The notes: generated by a model from the sequence alone, not told the origin. A stretch of 64,000 nucleotides of DNA from Paraflavisolibacter caeni (GCF_025628885.1 NZ_JAOTIF010000002.1:434001-498000); one strand, 5' to 3'; shown: positions 42,301-50,832, counted from the first letter of the stretch. Made by a program: numbers and translations.

Positions 42301-43645
42301 TTACGGGAAGGTTTTCAATAGAGATTACCGGCTTTTGGATCTTTATGTATGAAACTTTCGTTAAGGAATCAAAACAACCTGCAGCATTGGTGGCTTTGAG
42401 CGATACTGAATAATCGCCAAAGGTTGAGTATGTATTTGATGGATTAGGCGAAGTTGAAGAGTTGCCATCTCCGAACAGCCATTCGTAGGAAACTGCTCCA
42501 TTTGAACTGTTTTGAAAGATTACAGTAGTTGGTACCTGGCAATTGAGCGTATCAGGAGATGTAAATCCAACTGTGGGCTTCCCTGAGATGGTAATTGTTT
42601 TAGCAACGGTATCCCTACAATTTTCGTAATCGTTGACTAGCTTGACCGTGTAGGATCCTGGGGCACCAAACTTTTTGACTGGATAGACCTCATTGGAAGT
42701 CGTACCATCAGGAAAAATCCACTGATAATTTACCGGGGCTGGCATACTCGTGTTGCTAAATCTTATGTTGCTTGTTGCGCAAAGCGAATCGATGTTTGTG
42801 AAGTTGCTGTTTGTGCCGCCGATTTTAACCGCGGAATCTTTAGTGAGGGTGTCGGAGCATCCCAGGCTGCTACTGACAATTAATGAAACAGAGTAAGAGC
42901 CTTCCCGTGAATAAGTGTGCGAAGGATTCTGACTCCGTGATGTGCTTCCATCACCAAAAATCCAGGTAGAGGTTAATGTGCCTTGTCCGGCTGATTCGTT
43001 GGTGAAACTCACAGAAGCCGGCGCTCGGCAAAGGTCGGGGGATGTATTGCTGAAGGCTGCTGCAACCCCCTCATAAATGGTAATTGAATTGGACTTGGGA
43101 AAAGCCTTAACGCATCCTTTGTCGTTGGTGACCTTTAATAGCACGCTATATACTCCGGGGTTTGTATAAGTATGCACAGTATTTTGCCCGGTTGCTGTAG
43201 CGCCATCACCAAATTCCCACTGCCATGAGGTATTAGTAGTGCCTGGCGCCGCTGCAGAATTATCCTTAAACTGAATGGAGCCTGGTGCGCAACTAGTAGT
43301 TTTGTCGGTACTGAAATTAACATTGGGAACATCATAAGCCGTGATATAAGCTGTTTTAGTAATGCTATCGCTTCCGTTTGCATTGGAGACTACCAATTTT
43401 ACCGTATAAGTGCCGGCAGTAATAAAGGTAGTAGATGGGGTCTGCCTGGTAGAAGTGGATCCATTCCCAAAGTCCCATTTCCAGGAAGTGATGTTGCCAG
43501 ATGACTTGTCCTGGAAATTTACAATAATAGGAGAACATCCACTTGTAATATCGGATGAAAAATCTGCACGCGGACTTTGCGCCCATAAACATAGGGACGT
43601 AAAAATGGCTATCAGGGTTAGGAAAAAGGCTTTGGTGTGCCGCAT
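39326..43645 (-). CDS. Giant T9SS cargo with about 15 PKD domains, paralogue of the protein at 31240
   Basis: 1439 residues, with ATG start and signal peptide ending LCLWAQ. It aligns with the 31240-35556 protein along its whole length, same order of PKD units and almost the same words: GCSPIIVNFQDKSSGNITSW against GCAPIIVNFQDRSSGNPTSW, and FNRWGQVVFEKRDIQPNIEN in the sorting domain. The degenerate repeat near 960 is shared. The C-terminus has FVPNSFSPNGDGSNDIFYVR and GNVALLL. Unlike its paralogue it has no PorP gene immediately downstream. It is convergent with, and overlaps, the sulfotransferase gene by 12 bp. Confidence 0.92.
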   Translation of the reverse strand: MRHTKAFFLTLIAIFTSLCLWAQSPRADFSSDITSGCSPIIVNFQDKSSGNITSWKWDFGNGSTSTRQTPSTTFITAGTYTVKLVVSNANGSDSITKTAYITAYDVPNVNFSTDKTTSCAPGSIQFKDNSAAAPGTTNTSWQWEFGDGATATGQNTVHTYTNPGVYSVLLKVTNDKGCVKAFPKSNSITIYEGVAAAFSNTSPDLCRAPASVSFTNESAGQGTLTSTWIFGDGSTSRSQNPSHTYSREGSYSVSLIVSSSLGCSDTLTKDSAVKIGGTNSNFTNIDSLCATSNIRFSNTSMPAPVNYQWIFPDGTTSNEVYPVKKFGAPGSYTVKLVNDYENCRDTVAKTITISGKPTVGFTSPDTLNCQVPTTVIFQNSSNGAVSYEWLFGDGNSSTSPNPSNTYSTFGDYSVSLKATNAAGCFDSLTKVSYIKIQKPVISIENLPVKGCVPYTINPKAVVTSLDSVVNYQWNFGDGGTATGQLPSYTYTQQGTYDVTVTITTTKGCTETFTLNAAVKVGTKPKADFTADNTDVCASQPVKFTNLSPDPTDEYLWKFGDGGSSTLKEPAYQFKDTGKISVTLISYNNGCGDTLTKNNFVRIKPPISRFSYRPDCNNRLNYTFTDSSIGATSWTWNFGDGSPSVNGKNPAPHNFPRRGAFIISLTTTNAECSFTQTTVLRIVDQTPDFTTASQVGCKTYQPTFNPYSPVRITAFQWDFGNGKKSNILRPTTIYSTPGSYTVTLTTTDIYGCKDTRTKENFIRVNGPTAAFTSLANRHCIGQQTTFADSSKTDGTNPIVKWQWDFGDGTGQSSDQLPSYTYDTAGAFDVKLIVEDATGCKDSLTKNDYVQISSLKAAWEAVEQSCPKAPVTFRNTTMGTFASRWSFGDSTFSTRKSPSHAYADTGKYTISLVVFDSIGCRDTLTRENYLYIGKPVASFTANNLITYCSPFEARFTNTSQYYNSFVWSFLSGTSKTKDPITFFTKTGSYKINLTVTSPGGCKDSVSQTLQVKNVTDSKITYTPLEGCTPITVNMQTSDSLNAKFTWDFGDGNTVDTNVNKISHTYTDFGKFIPKVIIEEQCIAGLGGIDTIYVYGVDARFVVNKNLVCDTGIVAFTDSTVMNDRAQSYKWDFGDGGFSNQQSPVHFYNKLGAYTIRLDVQTQQGCTDSAFFSVVKVAQSPKIAIRGDTAICMGDYIQYQGNFTRSDTAVTRWLWQFPNGKRSAVQNPEVQWFPVPGDYRVRTLVTNSSGCMDSAFLPLHVKSKPTINMPPSLTFNNGPSLTIPATYSAGVTSYTWTPSEGLSCTNCPQPEVTTKFNTKYTVTVTDGNGCSNTDFVQIIVPCKNAEVFVPNSFSPNGDGSNDIFYVRGKGIDRVKTLRIFNRWGQVVFEKRDIQPNIENTQNGWDGKFNGAKPNPDVYIYQLEIYCENGEILRFEGNVALLL

Positions 43646-44102
43646 GATAATCGTTATAAATTCGGGGGTTTTTCGGTAGGGGGATTAGATTGAATAAGAA
43701 TGACGAGTAGCAGGTGTACTAACTCAAAGTCCATACTCTGCAATTATCGTTCCTTAAAGCAAATCAGCGTTAAAAAACTTAACAGGTGGTTACTTTCAAT
43801 AAGATAATGCCAAGCGAAACTGGTTTAAACAAAAACGGGAATTCCCCTAATTAAATTTTCTACAGGTTTAAATTTTTTAATTTGGATATTCAGGATTGGG
43901 GTGGATGTTGCAGAAAATTCACAATTAGTAAAGTATTTGTTCTTGTGGTTTGAATTGTGTCATGGTGAATATATTTAATGTTTATGATTTTAATTTGCTG
44001 TTATTTATGCAATGTGTCGTTGTGAAATTGGAGAAAATGCTATCAAGGCTTATATTCAATATTGTATTTAATAATCTGAACCTATAAAAACTGAACTGCA
44101 TT
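43646..44102. other. Intergenic region upstream of the giant cargo and the two-TM gene
   Basis: 457 bp, strongly AT-rich. It separates two divergent genes and should carry both promoters. I find no protein-like reading frame, no convincing hairpin and no exact TAnnTTTG box at a useful distance. Confidence 0.4.
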
Positions 44103-44735
44103 ATGAGTATGACTGTCGTAATGAGTACGACCGACATGGTCTTCAAAGTTAATGGTAAGAATGTTGAAAGTCTTGTGTTCACTGAAAAGGCTCTTCTATT
44201 ATCCAGCCAATCCTTTGCAACCGTTGATGACTTCAAGCAGGCCTGGGCTAAAACCCTGACGTTGGCCACCAGGACTGAGATCAAATTCGATGCTATTAAA
44301 TCTGTTACTAAGGAAGATTCGGAAGAAACCATTGTGATCAAATACAAAGGGAAACTTGGAATGCCCAGCGAATGTTCGTTTTCCTTCTCCAACAAGGGAG
44401 ACCTGGATTTATTCTATGATTTCCTGGAGCATGAACAATATTTCAAGAGGATCGATGAACGTCTTTCTCCATTATTAGCGGCTAAGCCGTATATTGTTGG
44501 GCTCATCATTACTATTGGTATTACGTTCCTGGCACATTTCCAGGCGATCAGGATTGCTAGTGGGGTGGCTAAAGAATCCGGTTACAGAAAAGCGCGCCTG
44601 TTTCATCATATTATAGAATTGATAGGTGATAACGGAGTATGGACCATAGGGGGCCTGGTCACATGTTATATTGTTTACAAGATCTGGAGCCGGTTTACGA
44701 ATCCGCCCGGGCAGACAAGGTTTTTGCCGTTTTAG
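44103..44735 (+). CDS. Hypothetical membrane protein with a PH-like N-terminus and two TM helices
   Basis: A 210-residue protein. Residues 1 to about 115 form a beta-rich domain; MVFKVNGKNVESLVFTEKAL and RTEIKFDAIKSVTKEDSEET resemble bacterial PH-like modules, by eye only. Two hydrophobic helices follow (about 139-158 and 182-198) and the C-terminus is basic/Pro-rich (NPPGQTRFLPF). Several ATG codons lie close together at the start; I use the first. A good terminator follows at 44787. No family recognised. Confidence 0.65.
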   Translation: MSMTVVMSTTDMVFKVNGKNVESLVFTEKALLLSSQSFATVDDFKQAWAKTLTLATRTEIKFDAIKSVTKEDSEETIVIKYKGKLGMPSECSFSFSNKGDLDLFYDFLEHEQYFKRIDERLSPLLAAKPYIVGLIITIGITFLAHFQAIRIASGVAKESGYRKARLFHHIIELIGDNGVWTIGGLVTCYIVYKIWSRFTNPPGQTRFLPF

Positions 44736-44786
44736 TGGGTGGGCTATTGTTATCAATCATATTTATTTAATAATGCAACTATAAGG

Positions 44787-44829
44787 AAAGCCTGGTACAG
44801 GGAATTGTACTAGGCTTTTGTTTTTCTTT
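44787..44829 (+). terminator. Intrinsic terminator after the two-TM gene
   Basis: AAAGCCTGGTACA, a 6-nt loop, then TGTACTAGGCTTT (one G-T wobble), followed by TTTGTTTTTCTTT. Confidence 0.85.
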
Positions 44830-44855
44830 AAGTGTGTTTTTTACATTTATTTGCA

Positions 44856-44863
44856 TAGGTTTG
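44856..44863 (+). promoter_or_regulatory. -7 box before the GH43 gene
   Basis: TAGGTTTG matches TAnnTTTG exactly. It would give a leader of about 85 nt before the ATG at 44955. Confidence 0.4.
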
Positions 44864-44954
44864 AAGGAAGAATTGTTCAGCAATGGTTGTTTTGTACATG
44901 TTGATGAATACAACCGGAGCGGCCATTTGAAAAATATTAAAAGGGAGAAAACTC

Positions 44955-47150
44955 ATGAATCTTCTTCAAGAAAGCTTTGCCAGGAGCAAGTCCATAAAGG
45001 GCGATTGCCGTTTTATACAATTGTTGTGTATTGCTCTTTTTCTTTGTGTTGCTACACTATCTTCTGCACAAAAATCTTCCGTTTCAAAAATCAAGGTGAA
45101 AGACAATAGCGTTCCTAATGAGCTTGTCAAAAACATGACCTGGACTTCTGACAATGGTAATGGCACTTTTACCAATCCTCTGTTTTATGATGAGTTTTCA
45201 GACCCCGACCTGATCAGGGTAGGCGATGATTATTACCTCACAGGCACTACAATGCATACGATGCCGGGTCTGCCGGTGCTGCACTCAAAGGACCTGGTAA
45301 ACTGGGAGTTTTTGACCTATGCTGCGGACAAGCTTGACTTTGGCCCCGAATTCAGGCTGGAGAATGGACGTGATATTTACGGCCAGGGTATCTGGGCGCC
45401 TTCCTTCCGGTATCATAAAGGTAAATTCTACATCTTCAGCAATGTTAACAGGTATAATACCCATTTATATACAGCAACAGATCCAAAAGGACCATGGACG
45501 CATACCAAGATGAATAAGTCATTCCATGACTTGTCTGTACTTTTTGATGATGATGGAAAAGTATATGTGGTCTGGGGATATGATGAGGTGAGAATTGCTG
45601 AATTGAACGATGAGCTGACAGATACCAAACCAGGAACGGAGCAGGTAATTGTGCCTAGAGAAAGCGGTGCCGGTGAGGGTTGTCATTTTTATAAGATCAA
45701 TGGGAAGTATTATATCACCAATACTAACTATGACCCGCTTTGTTACCAGGTGTGCCTGCGCGCCGATCAGCCAACAGGTCCTTATGAGATCAATGTGATG
45801 AGTGCCGAGGAAAGCCTTGGAATTGGCACTGGTTACCAGTTAAGAGATACCAGGAATGGTCCTCCTTTCAATATCACTAAGCCTACAGAAAATTTCGTGG
45901 GTTGTATTCCCATGCACCAGGGTGGTATCGTACAGACACAATCCGGCGAATGGTGGGGGTGGTCGATGATGGACCATAATTCTATCGGTCGTTTGGTATG
46001 CCTGTCGCCAGTGACCTGGCAAAACGGGTGGCCTTATTTTGGTTTGCCTGGTAACCTGACCCGTTCGCCCCGTACGTGGGTAAAGCCAAATACAGGATTT
46101 AGCGCACAACCCAAGGCACCATATGAAAGGAGTGATGATTTTTCCGGTTCATCCTTTAAGCCTATTTGGCAATGGAATCATGTGCCGGTGGATGGGAAGT
46201 GGTCGCTTACAGCCCGCAAGGGATATTTGCGCCTGCAATCGTTGCCTGCCAAGGATTTCTGGAGTGCCCGTAATTCGTTAACACAAAGAGCTGTGGGACC
46301 AGAGTCTATAGTTACAACAGAAGTGGATGTGAAAGGTTTGAAGGCAGGAGATGTGGCTGGATTTGCTTTGTTAAATCTTCCTTATGCCTGGATCGGGTTG
46401 AGTAAGAATGGGAACAATATTGAAGTGCAGCAGTTCAACCAGCAAACCGGTCAAACAGATAAAGCCCAGCTGAATAGCTCACGTGTATGGTTAAGGGCAG
46501 ATTGCAATTTTGATACTGAAAAGGCAAGGTTTAGTTACAGTACTGATGGTACAAGCTTTCAGCCGTTGGGTGAAGAATTTATCATGGTGTTCCAGTTAAG
46601 AACATTCCAGGGTGTGCGTTTTGCCTTGTTCAATTACAATACGGCAGGTGTTGAAGGAGGTTATGCAGATTTTAATGATTTTATAGTGACAGAGCCACGC
46701 TCAAAAGGGCTTACCAGGCCTATTCCTTACGGAAAGTCAATAACGCTTACCAGTCTGGCAGATAGTACTGTATTGGTGAATTGGAAAGGTTTTGTGCGCC
46801 CTGTACCCAGTTCAGATCCGCTGGCGAAAGGTGCGGCTGCCCGTTTCCGTGTGGTAGATCGTGGTAATGGACGGATAGCATTGCAATCGGAAGTTGGTGA
46901 TGGTTTTGTAACGGTGAAAGGAATGGGGAGCATGGCAGAAGTGAGGATTGAAAAGGAGGCGAAAGGTGATGCTTCTGTATTTCAGTGGCAGGATATGTTG
47001 AGGGGTGATCTGATGCTGATGTCGATGGCAACACACCGCTATTTGTTTGCAGATCCGGGTGCGAAGAGTTTGACATCCGCGGACGCACCAGGGACGAGGC
47101 CGGATCGGAAGGATGGGGCGTGTTTTGGGTGGACAATACACACCCCCTAG
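44955..47150 (+). CDS. Secreted glycoside hydrolase family 43 enzyme (beta-xylosidase/arabinofuranosidase type)
   Basis: 731 residues. An N-terminal extension and hydrophobic segment (about 20-36) end at LSSAQ. The five-bladed propeller (about 60-390) starts with NPLFYDEFSDPDLIRVGDDY, the catalytic base being Asp about 83. GIWAPSFRYHKGKFYIF and FHDLSVLFDDDGKVYVVWGY are typical, and the acid Glu is likely in RESGAGEGCHFYKINGKYY. A GH43_C2-type beta sandwich (about 400-590) and a fascin/trefoil-like tail (about 600-731) follow. It cleaves a plant or microbial polysaccharide side chain outside the cytoplasm. A terminator after the gene separates it from the sugar operon. Confidence 0.9.
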   Translation: MNLLQESFARSKSIKGDCRFIQLLCIALFLCVATLSSAQKSSVSKIKVKDNSVPNELVKNMTWTSDNGNGTFTNPLFYDEFSDPDLIRVGDDYYLTGTTMHTMPGLPVLHSKDLVNWEFLTYAADKLDFGPEFRLENGRDIYGQGIWAPSFRYHKGKFYIFSNVNRYNTHLYTATDPKGPWTHTKMNKSFHDLSVLFDDDGKVYVVWGYDEVRIAELNDELTDTKPGTEQVIVPRESGAGEGCHFYKINGKYYITNTNYDPLCYQVCLRADQPTGPYEINVMSAEESLGIGTGYQLRDTRNGPPFNITKPTENFVGCIPMHQGGIVQTQSGEWWGWSMMDHNSIGRLVCLSPVTWQNGWPYFGLPGNLTRSPRTWVKPNTGFSAQPKAPYERSDDFSGSSFKPIWQWNHVPVDGKWSLTARKGYLRLQSLPAKDFWSARNSLTQRAVGPESIVTTEVDVKGLKAGDVAGFALLNLPYAWIGLSKNGNNIEVQQFNQQTGQTDKAQLNSSRVWLRADCNFDTEKARFSYSTDGTSFQPLGEEFIMVFQLRTFQGVRFALFNYNTAGVEGGYADFNDFIVTEPRSKGLTRPIPYGKSITLTSLADSTVLVNWKGFVRPVPSSDPLAKGAAARFRVVDRGNGRIALQSEVGDGFVTVKGMGSMAEVRIEKEAKGDASVFQWQDMLRGDLMLMSMATHRYLFADPGAKSLTSADAPGTRPDRKDGACFGWTIHTP

Positions 47151-47226
47151 TCCGCCATGGGCGGAGAGCGTCAGCGCTGCAAAGCCTGAAATTGTTTATA
47201 ATCTTTTATGGATAGATAATCTTTAT

Positions 47227-47266
47227 AAAGCAGGTTGAGGTTAGTGTTCTCAACCTGCTTTTTTAT
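47227..47266 (+). terminator. Intrinsic terminator after the GH43 gene
   Basis: AAAGCAGGTTGAG, a 9-nt loop, CTCAACCTGCTTT and then a run of T residues. A shorter inverted repeat (TCCGCC-ATG-GGCGGA) lies just after the GH43 stop. Confidence 0.88.
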
Positions 47267-47353
47267 TAAGTAGTTTGATCGCAATCTTTTTTGAATGTCC
47301 GTTTTCCGAGAAAAAGTTTGTATTTTCTCGGTCCATAACCCCTCATACGAATT

Positions 47354-48460
47354 ATGCAAAGAACGAAAGTTGCCATTCTAGGGGCCGGCTTTGTTTCGGA
47401 CATCCACATGGAAAGTTACCACCGTTTTGTACCGGAAGCAGAAGTGGTAGCCGTTTATACCCGCAATGAGAAAAAAGCAAAGGCATTCGCTGAAAAACAC
47501 AATATTCCGCAGTGCTACGATCAACTGGACCAAATCATTGATGAATCAGGCTGTGAAGTCGTGGATATCTGTTTGCCCAATTATCTTCATGCTTCTACTG
47601 TGCTTAGGGCCGCAGCAGCCGGTAAACATATTATTATTGAGAAGCCTTTGGCTGTTACATTAGAAGAAGCTGATGCTATGATAGAGGCTTGTAAAGCGGC
47701 TGGAGTCAAACTAATGTATGCTGAAGAATTATGCTTCGCTCCTAAATATGAAAGGGTGCGGCAATTGGTGAAAGAGGGAGCTGTCGGAGAAATTTATATG
47801 TTGAAACAATCCGAGAAACATTCAGGTCCACATTCAGATTGGTTTTATGATGTAAATCTTGCAGGGGGTGGTGTTTTGATGGATATGGGGTGTCATGGAA
47901 TTGCCTGGTTCCGTTGGATGCTTAATAATGCCAAAGCTGTAAGTGTGTATGCTACTATGTCGACAGTGTTGCATAAAGAGAGAACGAAGGGGGAAGACTT
48001 TTCTGTGGTTATTATTGAATTCAATGATGGGGTTACTGCAGTTGTGGAAAATAGTTGGGCCAAACATGGAGGAATGGATGACCGTAGTGAAGTATATGGA
48101 ACCGGAGGGGTTATTTATGCAGATTTGTTTATGGGTAATGCAGCGATTTCCTACAGTAAACATGGCTATGGTTATGCCATGGAAAAGGCTGATACCACAA
48201 TGGGATGGAGCTTTACTGTGTTTGAAGAAGTCTTTAACCAGGGATATCCGCATGAACTAAAACACTTTATTGAATGCGTACAGCAGAACAAGGAGCCTTT
48301 GGTTACAGGTGAGGATGGCAGGGCAGTTCTTGAAATCATCTATGCAGCCTATGCTTCCGCTGCACAAGGGAAAAAGATCATGCTTCCTTTTACGCCTGAG
48401 TCTAAAAGTTTGAAACCTATTGAGCTTTGGTTGGGAAAGTTTCCTGAAACAGTGGGCTGA
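47354..48460 (+). CDS. Gfo/Idh/MocA family NAD(P)-dependent oxidoreductase
   Basis: A 368-residue protein. The nucleotide fold is KVAILGAGFVSDIHMESYHR. The catalytic signature is IIIEKPLAVTLEEADAMIEA (EKP Lys) with the motif LAGGGVLMDMGCHGIAWFRW containing the conserved His. Family members oxidise or reduce sugars and inositols at ring carbons, often at C3. It is the first gene of a four-gene operon and its stop overlaps the next start (TGATG). Given the DUF1080 gene in the same operon, oxidation at C3 is an attractive inference. Confidence 0.93.
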   Translation: MQRTKVAILGAGFVSDIHMESYHRFVPEAEVVAVYTRNEKKAKAFAEKHNIPQCYDQLDQIIDESGCEVVDICLPNYLHASTVLRAAAAGKHIIIEKPLAVTLEEADAMIEACKAAGVKLMYAEELCFAPKYERVRQLVKEGAVGEIYMLKQSEKHSGPHSDWFYDVNLAGGGVLMDMGCHGIAWFRWMLNNAKAVSVYATMSTVLHKERTKGEDFSVVIIEFNDGVTAVVENSWAKHGGMDDRSEVYGTGGVIYADLFMGNAAISYSKHGYGYAMEKADTTMGWSFTVFEEVFNQGYPHELKHFIECVQQNKEPLVTGEDGRAVLEIIYAAYASAAQGKKIMLPFTPESKSLKPIELWLGKFPETVG

Positions 48461-49230
48461 TGGGATTGAAGATTATTAATGATTACGATTATTTTTCCAT
48501 GGAGATATTTATTGCTGATACTTATCAAGAAATGTCTAGTTTGGCGGCTCAGGATCTTTTGAGTCTGATGCAAGAGCGTGAGCGACCTGTTCTGAGTCCA
48601 GCTTCAGGTGATAGTCCAACTGGTTTGTACAGGGAAATTGTAAGGCGCTTTCAAGCGAGAGAGGTGGATGTTTCAAAATGGAAGTTCGTAAGCCTGGATG
48701 AATGGGCAGGTATGAATGGGAGTGATGAGGGAAGTTGCCGTTATTACTTAAACCAACAATTGTTTTATCCCTTACAGCTTTCACAAGATCAAATCTTTTT
48801 CTTTGATGGTAAGGCTTACAATTTAGAAGCAGAGTGTGAGCGGATTGAACGATTTATCAAAGAGCAAGACGGCATTGATGTAGCTGTTGTTGGAGTAGGG
48901 ATGAATGGCCATGTGGGTCTAAATGAGCCGGGCGTTAATCCTTCGCTACGTTCACATATCATGAACCTGGATGCAGTAACAAAACAGGTGGGGCAGAAGT
49001 ATTTTAAAGAACAGAAACAACTTACAAAGGGTATTACACTAGGACTTGGTAACCTTATGGAAGCCCGCTACATATTTCTGTTAATCAGCGGGGCTCATAA
49101 GGCTGATATTGCGCAGAAGGTATTGCAAGGTCCCATTTCAGAACAGTTACCTGCCAGTTTATTAAGACATCATCCCGGTTTACGGGTATACATGGATAGG
49201 GAAGCTGCTACAGGATTAGAAGAACGTTAG
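48460..49230 (+). CDS. NagB-type glucosamine/galactosamine-6-phosphate deaminase family protein
   Basis: A 256-residue protein. The phosphate loop is SPASGDSPTGLY. VSLDEWAGM carries the Asp (about 80) equivalent to catalytic Asp72 of E. coli NagB. GVGMNGHVGLNEPG carries the His (151) and Glu (156). The residue matching Asp141, part of the ring-opening relay, is Asn here (149). The C-terminal motif ITLGLGNLMEARYIFLLISG is conserved. The expected reaction is deamination and isomerisation of an amino-sugar phosphate. The TGATG overlap supports start 48460, though ATG 48499 is also possible. Confidence 0.85.
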   Translation: MGLKIINDYDYFSMEIFIADTYQEMSSLAAQDLLSLMQERERPVLSPASGDSPTGLYREIVRRFQAREVDVSKWKFVSLDEWAGMNGSDEGSCRYYLNQQLFYPLQLSQDQIFFFDGKAYNLEAECERIERFIKEQDGIDVAVVGVGMNGHVGLNEPGVNPSLRSHIMNLDAVTKQVGQKYFKEQKQLTKGITLGLGNLMEARYIFLLISGAHKADIAQKVLQGPISEQLPASLLRHHPGLRVYMDREAATGLEER

Positions 49231-49232
49231 CT

Positions 49233-50081
49233 ATGAACAAAAACAGCAATATCGGAATAGACCTTGGTGGGACTAATGTCCGCGGTGGCTTGGTGACGGA
49301 AAGAGGTTTGTCCCATATCTTAAATCAGCGTATTCACGGAAGTGGTTCGGTTGAGGAAGTATTGCAGGGGCTGTTCGGATTTACTGATCAGTTGATCAGC
49401 AACTCTGTGGCTTCTATTGGTATTGGCGTGCCGGGACTTGTGGATGCGGAAACAGGGCTTGTTTTTGATGTGGTGAATATTCCTTCCTGGAAGGAGGTGC
49501 CTTTGCAAAGGCTTATGGAAGATCGTTATGGAATACCGGTAGCGATCAATAACGATGCTAATTGCTTTGCACTTGGCGAGTTTTATTTTGGAAAAGGGAA
49601 AGGCTGCAATTCCATGTTGGGATTGACCATTGGCACGGGCCTGGGATCGGGTATTATCATCAATCAAAAATTATATGCTGGTCGACATTGTGGTGCCGGA
49701 GAGTTTGGAATGATCGAATACCTGGACAAGTATTATGAATACTATGCCAGCGGACAATTTTTCCAGAATGTGCATGGTGTTGATGGAGAAACTGTATTTC
49801 AACAGGCAGAGGCGGGTGATGCAAATGCTATCAGGATGTATGAGGAATTGGGTGCTCACCTGGGTAATGCCATCAAGACGATCCTGTATGCCTTGGATGT
49901 TGATTTGATTGTTCTCGGAGGATCTGTACGGTATGCATGGCGGCATTTTCATAAAACCATGTGGGAGCGGATTGAGACGTTTGCATATCAAAGGGCATTG
50001 AGGGATCTGAGGATTGAAGTGTCTGAGCTTGGAAATAGCGGGATATTGGGGGCGGCAGCCTTGTATCATGATTTACACTAA
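49233..50081 (+). CDS. ROK-family sugar kinase
   Basis: A 282-residue protein. The phosphate motif is IGIDLGGTNVRGGLV. Catalytic Asp lies in VAINNDANCFALGEFYFGKG, and the adenosine part in LGLTIGTGLGSGIIINQKLY. The ROK signature around GRHCGAGEFGMIEY lacks the CxCGxxGCxE zinc-ligand cluster of many ROK kinases, so it belongs to the zinc-free group. It probably phosphorylates a hexose or amino sugar in the cytoplasm. It starts 2 bp after the NagB-like gene, whose substrate it may supply. Confidence 0.88.
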   Translation: MNKNSNIGIDLGGTNVRGGLVTERGLSHILNQRIHGSGSVEEVLQGLFGFTDQLISNSVASIGIGVPGLVDAETGLVFDVVNIPSWKEVPLQRLMEDRYGIPVAINNDANCFALGEFYFGKGKGCNSMLGLTIGTGLGSGIIINQKLYAGRHCGAGEFGMIEYLDKYYEYYASGQFFQNVHGVDGETVFQQAEAGDANAIRMYEELGAHLGNAIKTILYALDVDLIVLGGSVRYAWRHFHKTMWERIETFAYQRALRDLRIEVSELGNSGILGAAALYHDLH

Positions 50082-50093
50082 AGATTGCTACAT

Positions 50094-50831
50094 ATGAAGA
50101 AGTTTATTGTTTTTTATGCGTTTGCATTATTGTTATTGGGTGGATGTTCGAGTAATAAAGGAAAGTCATCGAATGTGAAAGCAGAAACCAACGAACAATC
50201 GGATGGATGGATCTCTTTGTTTGATGGAAAGACTATCAAAGGGTGGCATACATATGGTAAAACAGAGGCAGGCACAGCATGGAAAGTAGAGGATGGCGCA
50301 TTGCACCTAGATGCTTCTCAGAAGGATGAGTGGCAAACAAAAGGAGGCGGTGATCTTGTGTCTGATGAGGAATTCGAAGACTTCCATTTGCAATTGGAGT
50401 GGAAGATATCAAGGGCCGGAAATAGTGGAATCATATTTTATGTGCATGAAGAACCATCAAAGTATGAACAAACCTGGAATACAGGAATGGAAATGCAGGT
50501 CGCAGATAACGATGAGAATGAAGATGGTAAAATCAATAAACACAGGGCCGGTGAATTGTATGATCTTATACCTGCTTCAAAAGACGTCATCAAGAAGGCT
50601 GGAGAATGGAATGCAGTAGAGATTATTTCCAATAATGGAAAGTTGGATTTTTATGTAAATGGGACGCACACTTTATCTACATCACTTTGGGATGATAACT
50701 GGAAGAATTTGATCGCACAAAGCAAGTTTAATACTATGCCTGATTTTGGTACATTTAGAAAAGGACGGATTGCATTACAGGATCATGGGGCTGATGTTTG
50801 GTTCAGGCATATCAGGATAAAAAAACTTTAA
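50094..50831 (+). CDS. DUF1080 (3-keto-disaccharide hydrolase-like) lipoprotein
   Basis: A 245-residue protein. I chose ATG 50094 because it gives a clean lipoprotein signal (KKFIVFYAFALLLLGGC, Cys18), rather than an in-frame TTG at 50085. The domain opens with the family words GWISLFDGKTIKGWHTYGK and continues with KVEDGALHLD, GDLVSDEEFEDFHLQLEWK, GNSGIIFYVHE, GMEMQV and a Gly/His-rich end. Some DUF1080 proteins hydrolyse 3-keto-glycosides made by Gfo/Idh/MocA enzymes; both genes occur in this operon. Likely periplasmic or outer-membrane. Confidence 0.9.
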   Translation: MKKFIVFYAFALLLLGGCSSNKGKSSNVKAETNEQSDGWISLFDGKTIKGWHTYGKTEAGTAWKVEDGALHLDASQKDEWQTKGGGDLVSDEEFEDFHLQLEWKISRAGNSGIIFYVHEEPSKYEQTWNTGMEMQVADNDENEDGKINKHRAGELYDLIPASKDVIKKAGEWNAVEIISNNGKLDFYVNGTHTLSTSLWDDNWKNLIAQSKFNTMPDFGTFRKGRIALQDHGADVWFRHIRIKKL

Positions 50832-50832
50832 G

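Noticed and set aside
44834-45109. A 91-codon frame overlapping the start of GH43
   Set aside because: It is out of frame with the GH43 signal peptide and covers the likely promoter and leader.
47152-47166. TCCGCC-ATG-GGCGGA after GH43 as an attachment site or integration scar
   Set aside because: It is a short hairpin next to a good terminator, with no integrase or repeat partner nearby.
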